From Leucosporidium creatinivorum (Eukaryota > Basidiomycota > Microbotryomycetes > Leucosporidiales > Leucosporidiaceae): 64,000 nt of DNA. The stretch lies in NCBI GenBank assembly GCA_001600635.1, contig BCKL01000008.1, forward strand, positions 321,830 through 385,829, read 5' to 3'. Below, piece after piece: positions 54,503 to 64,000 of this stretch (positions are counted from its first letter, which is position 1; each line of letters begins with the position of its first letter). The position numbers and the translations under genes are program-made. Below the pieces are notes generated by a model. The model worked only from the letters and a program-made list of their open reading frames with translations. It did no database searches and had not been told where the DNA came from.

Positions 54503-55744
54503 AGCCGTCGCCGAACCCCTTCGCCTCCCGCTCGAGCTGATCGAAATCATCCTCACTCATATTATCGAGCTTCTACTATACGACGACCTTTCTGGCGAGT
54601 CTAAGGTGTTCGGCTTTTGCCTTCGAGTCGGTCGAATCTGCCGCGATCTCAACGTGTGGGCTGAGCAACGGATCACTCGCTCGCTCGAGGGCAAGAGCCT
54701 CGCTCAGATCGAGGACATCGTAGGGAGATTCAAGAAATACACTATCAACTCGGCCGCCAAGATCAAGGTGCTTGACATCACGCTCGAGGTTGCAAAGGGG
54801 GAGAGCGCCGCGTCTCCGAGGCAGGTCCAGCAGGAGAAGGCGTTGGGCGACCTGCTGGGGTTTTGTACCGGAGTCAAGACACTCCGGTTCTTCACCAACA
54901 TGTCGGCTCCAAACCCNGTCGTTCGGTTTGAGCTGNTCAGCACGCTGTCAAGTGAGTNATTCGCCCGCTCGGCGATGGCGCAGCCTTCTCNTGNCCTCAG
55001 TAACCCCCNNATGCTGCAGATCTGGAGACGCTCGAGCTGAANGAAGTCANNCTCAANATCTCTCGCAAGACTTCAAGATTCAAGCTGCACCTCATCGTAC
55101 CCTTCACGCGCCGTCGACCGCTCCCTTCCCTCTCCGCCCCCTCGATCCGCTGTCTTCGCTTCTACCGCACCACCTACTCCGAAGGCCTGCCTCCGCCTAC
55201 GTCCGACACGATTTTCTTGCCCTCACTCTTCCCCTCGGCCACCCTCCTCACTCTCACCTACTACCCCTTCACGCTTCACACTCGTTGTGGTCCCTTCCCC
55301 ACCCTCGGCTTTCCCTCCTGGACCTCCCTCCAAGCTCTCGATATCGCCTACGAGGACGTCTCACGTCAAGCCCTACTTGCCAACTTTCCACCCCAAACCC
55401 GCTTCGTCAGGCTCGGTCTCCGCCCGCGCTACAGGCAATGGGTCTCCAGCTTCGATTTGGAGAGGAGCATTGAGCCGCTTCGGCGCGCTCTGGAGGAAGA
55501 TGCGCCTGCGTTCAGGAAGCTGGAGGCTGTTTACATCGAGGTGAATGAGAATCATGCCCTGTCCGATGGAATTAGGGGAAGCAGTCTGAAGGAGTGGGAG
55601 CGGTTCGGCCGAGTCGCGCTGGAGAAGGGCGTCGAGGTACTGCTGGAGAAGGACGACAAGGTGGTAGAGGTGGGGGACGATAAGAGAACGACGAGTGTTG
55701 TGGTGGGAAAGCAGAGCTTCGCAGAGCGTTTGCAGGAGTTGTAG
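54390..55744 (+). CDS. F-box-like/LRR protein, paralogue G (subfamily 2)
   Basis: Exons 54390-54951 and 55020-55744 give 428 residues. F-box-like part: LRLPLELIEIILTHIIELLL, then FGFCLRVGRICRDLNVWAEQ. Leucine-rich repeats and the subfamily C-terminus (SFAERLQEL) follow. Eleven ambiguous bases lie between 54917 and 55057, around the intron and the start of exon 2, so several residues there are unknown. The intron (54952-55019) is at the same place as in H and I. Confidence 0.75.
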
Positions 55745-56106
55745 CTCGGTAGAAGAGACACTATGGAAACTTGGCGCTCGGCGTTCATCTCCTCGTCGTC
55801 TCGAGCCACCGCGAGCAGGCAAGCGAGCAGCATACGAAAGGCGGTAGAGTTGCGCCATAATCAGAGCGGTGGGAGCACCAGCAGGGAGGCTGAACCGGGC
55901 CAAGATGGAGCGCTCTGGGAGCCGAGAGAGGCTTGCCTTCCTGCCTCTCGCTCGCCGCTAATTTTTCGCTCCCTCGACTCTTCTCATAGCCTTTCTTGCA
56001 TCACATTTGTGTCTACNTCGGTGTAGACAGTNACGNCCACCCTCAGCAGACCCCTCCACTNNNTCTNNCGCGCTNGCCAGCCTNCTTCNCTCGNCCCTNG
56101 CTCGCN
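55745..56106. other. intergenic between G and H, with ambiguous bases
   Basis: Contains a segment (55915-55960) shared with 54180-54225 upstream of G (GAGGCTTGCCTTCCTGCCTC). It is followed by 14 ambiguous bases between 56017 and 56106, just before the H start codon. Confidence 0.6.
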
Positions 56107-57467
56107 ATGACCAAGCTCCGCCGACGCCGCGCCGCGCAGCTCGACAAACAAACGGATCCCTCTCAATCCGTACCGACATCGTCGAGTCTTGCTCGCAGCC
56201 TTCGATCTGCTCCTTCAAGCGAGGCTGCTGTCGCCGACCCACCACTTCGCCTTCCTCTCGAGCTCATCGAGGCTATACTCGCGCAAGCCGTCGAGATCTT
56301 GAGCCTGGAGTCTTCAGATGGCCCAACAGCGTTCCAATTCTGCCTTCGAGTGGGAGAGACATGCCGTCACTTCAACGCCTGGGCGGAGCAGCGGATGACT
56401 CGCTCGCTGAAGATTGGTGGCTTGGATCAGCTGGAGGACTCGGTGAGGAGGCTACAGGATGGACTCAAGCACTTCAGTCAGAAGCTCGCCAGGCTGGAGG
56501 TGATCTTGACGGTCAATTGTGACGACAAGGATGGGAGGGCGAAACGGAAAAGGCAGGTGAAGGCGCTGGAGCAGCTGTTGGGACTATGTAGTCAAGTCAG
56601 GATACTGAAGTTGGGAGGTTGGACGGGTACCCGACCACCTGTGATCTCGTTGGAGCTGATCATGAGGCTTCCGAGTGAGTGGCTCGGTCTCGGTGCTCGG
56701 CGATGGCTCTCGTGCGGCGCTGATCGGTTCTGGTTGCAGACTTACACACTCTATGCTTCAGTCACGTCAAACTTGACGTCTTCACCAGCACCAGACGCTG
56801 GTCACTGCACCTCAGCCCGCCCTTCATCCAACTTCGCACGCCGCCTCCCCTCGCCTCCCCCTGCCTCCGCTCCGTCCGCTTCCATGACACAACCTTCGTT
56901 AACGTGCGCCTCCGCCAGCCCGCGCCCGACGTCCACTTCTCCTTTCTCTTCCCCTCCGCAACTCTTCTCACTCTCACGCACAATCCCTTCGACTACACCC
57001 CTCTCGACTCGTTCGGCGGCGCCTCCTGGTCCTCTCTCCTGGCCCTCGCCATCTCCCCCGACTTCCTAGGTCGCCACGGCCGAGAAATATTTCACAGCAA
57101 TAGCTTCCCACCAAGCCTTCGACTCGTCAAGCTCGCTCTATGCTCGGAGTATGGAGGAGAGGGAACTGACGAGAGTTTCGCCGTCACGCTCGATGACTTT
57201 GCCCGAGCTTTCGAGGGAGACGGGTCGACGCTAAGCCACCTAGAAGCCATCTTTCTCGAGCTCCATGAGGATCATATCTTGGTGAACATGAACCAGCTCT
57301 GGCGCGAGGATGAGCCGTGGGAGCGCTTTCAGAAGGCGGCGCAGGCGAGAGGAGTGGAAGTGGTGCCCGAGGAGGATGGTCAGGTGGTGGACATTGGTGA
57401 GGATGGGCATACGAGGAGTGTAGTCGAAGGGAAGAAGACCTTTGTAGAGCGGGTGAGGGAGTTGTAA
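56107..57467 (+). CDS. F-box-like/LRR protein, paralogue H (subfamily 2)
   Basis: Exons 56107-56674 and 56740-57467 give 431 residues. F-box-like part: LRLPLELIEAILAQAVEILS with FQFCLRVGETCRHFNAWAEQ. Leucine-rich repeats include ATLLTLTHNPFD and LRLVKLALCSEY; the C-terminal block EDEPWERFQKAAQARGVEVV ends in FVERVREL. It is very close to the partial copy I at the window edge, in opposite orientation. An SCF adaptor role is by analogy only. Confidence 0.8.
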
Positions 57468-57689
57468 ATCAGCGATGGAGGCGGACATGAACAGCTCGGC
57501 GCTCGGCGCTCGTCTCCTTGCCGTCGTGAGACCCTGCGAGCAGGCGAGAAAGCAGCGAGCAGCCCTCGACTCGAGCGATCTGTAGGACTTCACACCTCCC
57601 GCTCGCCCTCTCCGCCCGTCCAATCGCAAGGTAAAGCGACCTTTCCATTCCCTGTCCCTTCCTCTCCTTCCCCTCTACCAAAACCCACC

Positions 57690-60306
57690 TTATTCCTCCT
57701 CCTCAATTACCCCCCTCCTCGCTCCACCAACTTTCCTCGCCGTCCCCGTTCCCTTCCTCGCACTAGGCTCATCTTTAGCAGGCGTCTGCAGCCTCGAGCT
57801 CCTCCTCGCCGGCTTGGGCGTTTCGGGTCCTGCTCCCGATGCTGAGGGCTTCTTGGCCGAGGCGGTAGCGGTGGCGGTAGAGCGCTTGGGTTGGGGAGTG
57901 GAAGGCGCTGCTGAGGAGGCGCGGGCGGAACGGCGAGTGGTCGTTGGCTTGGCCGAGGCGGTCGACTTGCCCAAAGCGGCGCCGCGAGTTCGGCGAGTAG
58001 CAGGTCGGTGCTCCTCCTCCTCTTCTCCCTCATCATCGTCGTGTCCTCCATCCGATTCGGCATCTCCCTCACCAGGGAACCCACCCGGGAAAGCCGGGCT
58101 CGCCTTCCCCTTGCTCGCTCCTCCCCTACTCGCCCTCGTCGACCTCCCCTCCCTTCCACCCGTCTTGACCGCGCTCGTCGGCCTCCGCTCCTCCGGCTCC
58201 GTACTGACTGCTCGTCGTTTGTCGATAGTGACAGCGGTGGATGTCTGGTTCCTCCTCTTCGAAGACGAGGCGGCGGGAGCGGCAGCAGCGATAGTAGCTT
58301 TGATGGCTGGATCTTGGGCCGCTCGGAAGCCGAACGCATGTGCTGGCTCCTCCTCCTCCTCTTCCTCGGCGGCGTGGTGTTGAGGCGCAGGAGCGGGGAG
58401 AGCCCTCCTCTCCCTCACATCCTCCTCCTCCTCATCGTCGTCGTCGACCTCCATGTCCTCCTCAAACCTCGCCCTCCCCCCCGGGCCAAACAACGTCAGA
58501 CTCTCATCTCTCGCCTTTCCATAAGCGCTGGCCTGCTGCCTGACACTTCCGAATCCCGAAAGCGTGGGCTTACGCGCTGACGAGGGTTGAGGAGAGGGGT
58601 AGTCGGCGCCGTGATTGGAGTGGGCGAAGAAGGAGTCGCGAGAGGGGGAGGCGAAAGCGAGGGCGGAGGAGGCGAAAGGGGATTCGGGGGCGCGGCCTTT
58701 GCCCTTCTCCCCTCCGCCGGGGGTCTCGGGGGCGGCAGAGGGCTTAAAAGGTGAGGTAGAGGTCCCCTCCCTCAGCGCCCTGAGCACGCTCTTCTGCACT
58801 CCACCGAGGGTGGACCCATCCGTGCTCGAGACGAGGGGCTTCTCCCTCCTGAGGAAGGGGGAGGCCGAGAGTGGGAGGTCGGAAGGCTGCGGTTGAGGGA
58901 CGGGAGCGGCGGCTTTACGGGGGGTGGCGACGAGGCTTGTTGGTGCGGGGGTGGGAGCGGGAGGAGGGACCGGCTGCCAGGCGGGTTGGGTGATGCTCGC
59001 CGAGGAGGTGGGAGCGCGGGAGGTCGAAGTCGAGGCGGTGGAAGGCATAGCGGGGTAGTCGTCCGCTTCGAGGGCGAGGGCGTTGCGCTGCACCTCTGTC
59101 AACGTAGCATGCATAGCCTTGAGCAGTCGTTCGCGCTCGTCGTTGGGCGGGACCGTCGCCTTGGCTTGCGACCAGAAGCGAAGGGCGTCGATGGGCCGGC
59201 CTTCGGCGATGTACTTGGAGAGGCGCCAGTCGGCTGTGAGGGTTTCGGAGATGGTGGAGGAGGTGGGGTGGAGGCAGAAGGAGGTGACGAGGGCGTCTTC
59301 GGCTGAGGTGAAGGGGTGGGAGAGGAGCGCTTGGAGGTGGTGCGCGACGGGCTTGCCGAGGGCGTTGTCTGTAGCAAGTTGGGAGTTAGTTATCGCATTA
59401 TGAAGAGCTCCTCAAGCTCGACAGCATCCCCAGACTCACCTCCAAAGCAGCTAGCGAGCACCTGCGTCGCCAACCCTTTGCCCCCCTCCTCTTCCGCCCA
59501 CTTGCGCTGCATCCCCCAAGCTTCGACCACCCCAAACTTTCTCTCCTGATCACACAACGCCTGCACCACGATCCTCGCCTCCTCCTCCCCCTCCAGAGCA
59601 ACTCCACTCAACCTCCAAAAGCTCAGAACCAACCCCGCTCGCTCCTTGACAGGCGGCAAGGTAGCGAGGGCCCCGAACGTCTTGGGAACGAAATCGGGGG
59701 TGAGATGAGGATCGGTGAGGGCCGAGACGGCCGAGCGCCAGTCTCCAGCGTCGAGAGCGTGGAAACCTTCGATGCCGCGAAGGAATCCTGTAGGGAGGAG
59801 GAACTCGCGGGCGAAGGCGGTGGGAAGAGGGGAAGGTGAGGAGGTGTCCAAGGATTGAGAGTCGGCGAGGAGGAGGTAGAAGATGATGCAGTGAGCTTGG
59901 AGCGTTGAAGGGGAGGTGAGGAGCGAGAATAAGAGGGAATTGAAGTTGCTCGTGGATGTAGGAGGGTAGTTGGAGGGCCCTGCAGCGTGTGCAGAGCGTC
60001 AGCTAGCCTGCCCCTGCTCCCCTGAGCCGAGCCGAAGGAGCTGAGAGAGCTCGAGTTGAACGACTTACCATCGTGTCCGAGCAAGCTGAGCAAGTTGTCG
60101 ATGAACAAGAGGTGGTCTGGTCGACCTAAGCGAGCTTGTCTGACTTCCTGTAGCCTGGTAGGAGTCCAATTGAAGGCGGAAGGGGAAGAGATGTGAGGGA
60201 AGTAGCCAGCGAGGGAGGAGAGCAGCGTCAAGTCGAGCGGTGCTTGTGTAGTGCTGTTGCCGTCTACCAGTACAAACGACGAATCGCTCGAGCTACTCGT
60301 GTCCAT
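57690..60306 (-). CDS. ELYS-like nucleoporin with basic disordered tail
   Basis: Exons 60069-60306, 59440-59979 and 57690-59368 give 818 residues. The first 380 residues form a helical ELYS-like domain (HCIIFYLLLADSQSL, GFHALDAGDWRSAVSALTDP, VQALCDQERKFGVVEAW, ALRFWSQAK). This is the region found in ELYS/fungal nuclear pore assembly factors that bind the Nup107-160 Y complex. The tail is disordered with acidic runs and many Lys/Arg-Ser/Thr-Pro and RRTRG-type basic patches, suitable for chromatin or DNA contact. It is divergent from KGD2 with only 149 nt between the starts. Confidence 0.78.
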
Positions 60307-60455
60307 CCTGTTATGTAGTCGAGTCGAGCCCTAAAAAGTGCGGTAAAAGGTCAAGTGACTGGCAGCTTCACTACTCGCGGAAACGACCGGCAGCGAATTG
60401 CACCTCTCTCGTTCTTACTCTTTCCTTACCTCGTATTAAATCTCTCGCTCTCGCC
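60307..60455. promoter_or_regulatory. compact bidirectional promoter, ELYS-like / KGD2
   Basis: 149 nt between divergent start codons; no defined element recognised. Confidence 0.5.
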
Positions 60456-62561
60456 ATGTACTCTGTTCGTCGGCAACTCCCTAAAGTGGCCAGGCAGGCT
60501 TCGACCTTGCCTCGCCTCACCGCTCAGCGTGTAGCTCTCCCCGCCTTGTCCCAGTCCCAGGCTGCTCTCCTGCCCTCGCTTCAGTCCTTCGCTCCCCAGT
60601 CTTACCGCTCCTTCCATGCTTCTTCTTACTCACTGGGTAGGTTACTACTGCTACAGACTACTCCGCTACAACCACAGCTGACTCTTTTCATTCGACCACG
60701 CACTCTGTTCAACGCGAGCAGAAGCCGAGACGATCAAGGTCCCTTCCATGGCAGAATCCATCACCGAGGGCACCCTCAAGCAGTGGCTCAAGCAGGAGGG
60801 AGACTACGTAGAGGCAGACGAGGAGGTCGCCACCATCGAGACTGACAAGGTGAGCTCGTTGCTCCTTCCAAACGCCCAAGGCTCCTGCTGCTCCGGCGTC
60901 ATGCACCGCGGCTCGAGGTTGCTGTTGTATCTCGGAGTCGCTAACGCTCGCTCGGGGCTGTTCTACAACAGATTGATATCGCCGTCAACGCTCCCAAGGC
61001 TGGTTACATTCGTGGTCACCTCGCTGCTGAGGAGGATACCGTCACGGTCGGACAGGACCTCTTCAAGCTCGAGGCTGGAACTGCTCCCGAGGGTGGTTCG
61101 TCGGCTCTGCGCGCTCTCCATCCACTCCGCAGCATGACTGACCTCATCTCCCTGCTATAGGAGCCGAGAAGGCCAAGTCTGAGCCCAAGGAGGAGCCCAA
61201 GAAGGAGGAATCGGCGGCACCCAAGAAGGAGGAGCCGAAGAAGGAGGAGGCGCCCTCACCCAAGAAGGAGGAGTCGTCGAAGCCCGCTCCCAAGAAGGAG
61301 GAGTCCAAGCCTGCGCCCAAGAAGGAGGAGAAGTCGTCGGCACCACAAGAGCCCAAGATTGCTGGCTCGAGGACCGAGACGAGGGTGCGTCTTCCATCAA
61401 CCCTCTCTACGCCGTTCCTGCAGCTCTTCAGAGGCTCACAGCTAACTCTCGACTCTGCTCCACAGGTCAAGATGAACCGCATGCGCATGCGCATCGGCGA
61501 GCGCCTCAAGCAATCCCAAAACACGGCCGCCTCGCTCACCACCTTCAACGAGATCGACATGTCCTCTTTGATGTCGATGCGCTCGCAATACAAGGACGAG
61601 ATCCTCAAGAACACGGGCGTCAAGCTCGGCTTCATGTCCGCCTTCGTTAAGGCGTCCACCGTCGCGCTCAAGGAGATCCCCGCGGCCAATGCTAGTATCG
61701 AGGAGGACCAGATTGTATACAGGGATTACGTCGACCTGAGTGTTGCGGTTGCTACGCCTAAGGGTCTCGTTACCCCCGTGCTGCGGAATGCCGAGGGCAT
61801 GAGCTTCTTGGAGATTGAGCAGGGCATCGTCGACCTCGGCAAGAAGGTGAGTGTTGGGTGCTGTCTCTTCGCTACTGAGCTCCAGCTGACTCGATTGTGC
61901 GCATCACAGGCCAGGGACAACAAGCTGACGCTCGAGGATATGGCCGGAGGAACCTTCACCATGTTCGTCGTTTCGCTCTCCCTCTCTCTCGCCGACCGAG
62001 CGTCGAGCTGACCTCCTACCCTTCCACAGCTCCAACGGTGGAGTCTTCGGATCCCTCTACGGAACCCCCATCATCAACACCCCTCAAGCCGCTGTTCTCG
62101 GTTTGCTCTCCCCCCTCCTCTCCCTGCTCGGCGCCGAGAGCTGACCTTCCGACTTGGTTTGAACTCGAACAGGCATGCACGCCATCAAGGACAAGCCCGT
62201 GGTCGTTGATGGAAAGATTGTCATCCGCCCCATCATGGTCGTTGCCCTTACGTACGTTTCTCACGCGCGCTCGAGACAGCTGAGCCGATAAACCCGAACC
62301 GAGCGCTAATCATCGGCTTCCTGCTTCCTTCTTCCTTCTTCCTCTCTCTCCACCCATTTCCCTCCCTCGCCTACCCGTCCCCGATCCCACCTCGCCCTAC
62401 GCCTTTCTCCCTACTCCCTCCCTCCTCCGCCCTCCTCTTGCCTTCCTCGCCAACCCGCCAACAGCTACGACCACCGCCTGCTCGACGGCAGGGAGGCCGT
62501 CACTTTCCTCGTGCGCGTCAAGCAGCTGATTGAGGATCCTAGGAGGTTCAACCTTGTCTAA
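60456..62561 (+). CDS. KGD2: dihydrolipoyllysine succinyltransferase, 2-oxoglutarate dehydrogenase E2
   Basis: Nine exons (60456-60636, 60722-60849, 60972-61092, 61161-61384, 61466-61846, 61910-61962, 62030-62100, 62173-62251, 62465-62561) give 444 residues. It transfers the succinyl group to CoA in the TCA cycle, in the mitochondrial matrix. Presequence: [14 protein letters not shown] to about residue 60. Lipoyl domain with the lipoylated Lys in ATIETDKIDIAV. Linker of Lys/Glu/Pro repeats; no peripheral-subunit-binding domain is visible, as usual for this E2. The catalytic domain starts [15 protein letters not shown] and contains [16 protein letters not shown] and the active-site [15 protein letters not shown] (His about 416). 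The intron at 62252-62464 is unusually long (213 nt). Confidence 0.95.
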
Positions 62562-62771
62562 GCAAGAAGGAGGAATGGGGGAGAAGAGGAAGAGGGAGGA
62601 GCGAGTGGTATAGATACCGACGAGGCGAGGAGCGCCACGCACACGACGACGACGACGCATCTTGCTGAAAGGGACTTCATATTCTTTTTGTGATCAGTTC
62701 TCGGTGTCGCGGGCGAGGGAGAGGAAGAGGGAGAGCTGAGAGTGAGCGCCGAGCTGAGAGTCGTCGTTACA

Positions 62772-64000
62772 TTACAGCTCCCTCGCTCGCTCTACAAAGC
62801 TCTTCACCCCTTTGACTACACACCTCGTATGCCCATCCTCATCAATGTGCACCACCTGACCATCCTCCTCGAGCACCACTTCCACACCTCTCGCCTGCGC
62901 CGCCGTCTGTAAGCGCTCCCACGGCTCATCCTCACGCAGGAGGCGGTACATGTTCACCAGCAGATGATCCTCGTGGAGTTCTATAAAGATGGCTTCCAGG
63001 TGGCCTAGGGTCGATCCGTCTCCCTCGAAAGCTCGGGCAAAGTCATCGAGCGTGTCGGCGAAATCGCTTAGGACCGCTTCGCGCCCATGCTCCGGGCATT
63101 GAGCGAGCTTGAGGAGTCGAAGTTGAGGGGGAAAGCCATCGAACATCCCTCGGCATCTGTGGCGTATAAAGCTGGGGGAGACCGCGAGAGCGAGAAGAGA
63201 GGACCAGGAGGCGAGGTCGGAGGACTCGGGCCCGGGGGCGAGAGGGCGGTGGTCGAAAGGACGGTGGGTGAGGGTGAGGAGAGTTGCGGAGGGGAAGAGC
63301 TTCGGGAAGCTGACTTTGGGCTCGATTTGCTGGAGTCGGACGTTGATGAAGGCGGTGCGATGAAAGCGGATGGAGCGGATGGAGGAGGAGGAGAGAGAAG
63401 GCGGCGTGCGGTGTTGGATGAAGGGGGGGCTGAGGTGCAGTGACCAGCGTCTGGTGCTGCTGAAGGTATCAAGCTTGACGTGGCTGAGGTATAAGGTGCG
63501 AAGGTCTGCGATGGGGTATCGTCAGCTGCCCGCGAAAGGAATCGCCGAGCGCCGAGCCCACTTGAACTCACGGGGAAGCCTCAGAATCCGCTCGAGCGAG
63601 ACGACAGGCGGTCGGGTGGACTCCAAACCCCACAGACCCAGCACTCTGACTCCAGCACATAGCCCCAACAACTGCTCGAGCGCCTTCCCCTGCCTCTTCC
63701 GCTTCGCCCTCCCGTCCTCCTCGTCACAATGCACCTTCAACACGACCTTCAGCTCAGTGAACTTCTGACCAAAGTGAGGCCCCAGTTCCTTCAACTTCTT
63801 CACCGTATCCTCCAGCTGCTTCAAGTTGTTAATCTCGAGCCAGCGAGTCAAGCGCTGCTCGGCCCAGGCGTGGAGGTGTCGGCACGTCTCTCCCACTCGA
63901 AAGCAGAATTGGAACGCTGTTGGGCGATCTGACGATCCAGGCTCAAGATCTCGACGGCTTGCGCGAGTATAGCCTCGATGAGCTCGAGAGGAAGGCGAAG
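62772..64000 (-). pseudogene. F-box-like/LRR paralogue I (subfamily 2), runs off the window, probable frameshift
   Basis: Exon 2 is 62772-63505; exon 1 begins at 63572 and continues past the window end. The product is close to H: ETCRHLHAWAEQRLTRWLEI, leucine-rich repeats, EDEPWERLQTAAQARGVEVV and the end FVERAREL. Between LPLELIEAILAQAVEILSL and CRHLHAW the sequence has one base fewer than H (about 63935), so the F-box-like start and the rest are in different frames. It may be a relic or use another start. The 5' end lies outside the window. Confidence 0.6.

Overview
The window reads as nuclear DNA of a GC-rich, intron-dense basidiomycete yeast, most likely Pucciniomycotina/Microbotryomycetes (Rhodotorula-Sporobolomyces type). 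This placement is inferred from gene structure, not from a marker gene. Genes are short and tightly packed, with up to 14 exons. Introns are mostly 50-80 nt with GTGAGT-like donors, CTGAC/CTAAC branch points and CAG/TAG acceptors. Exon joins below were worked out by hand from reading frames and splice signals; internal joins without family support are marked uncertain.

Layout. 0-13.7 kb: a 5'-partial Ser/Pro-rich gene, a Zn2Cys6 regulator, a double-hotdog acyl-CoA thioesterase divergent to mitoribosomal protein mL45, dynactin p62, a membrane-anchored GH16 glucanase and a second Zn2Cys6 regulator. 14-24.3 kb: F-box-like/LRR paralogues (A, B, C, J) interleaved with a small membrane protein and the complex III assembly chaperone CBP3. 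24.6-42.5 kb: a housekeeping block with a protein disulfide isomerase divergent to STT3, ECM4-type glutathionyl-hydroquinone reductase plus a duplicated exon fragment, a peroxiredoxin-like protein, an M50B-like membrane metalloprotease, BUD13, an EDC1-like decapping activator, an alpha/beta-hydrolase-like protein and a GNAT acetyltransferase. 42.5-47.3 kb: F-box-like genes D and E, an inverted copy of the C-B pair, containing a 100-N assembly gap. 47.6-64 kb: a 1601-residue SANTA-domain (KNL2/Mis18BP1-like) protein, a second F-box-like/LRR subfamily (F, G, H and partial I), an ELYS-like nucleoporin and KGD2.

Two themes stand out. First, there is a local swarm of about eleven F-box-like/LRR genes and relics in two subfamilies. 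It shows recent inverted and tandem duplication, a shared upstream block, unresolved bases where copies are similar, and several broken members. Second, functionally related genes are paired head to head: PDI with STT3 (ER folding and N-glycosylation), and the thioesterase with mL45 (the latter mitochondrial; location of the former not shown). I recognised no rRNA, tRNA, CRISPR array or intact transposable element.
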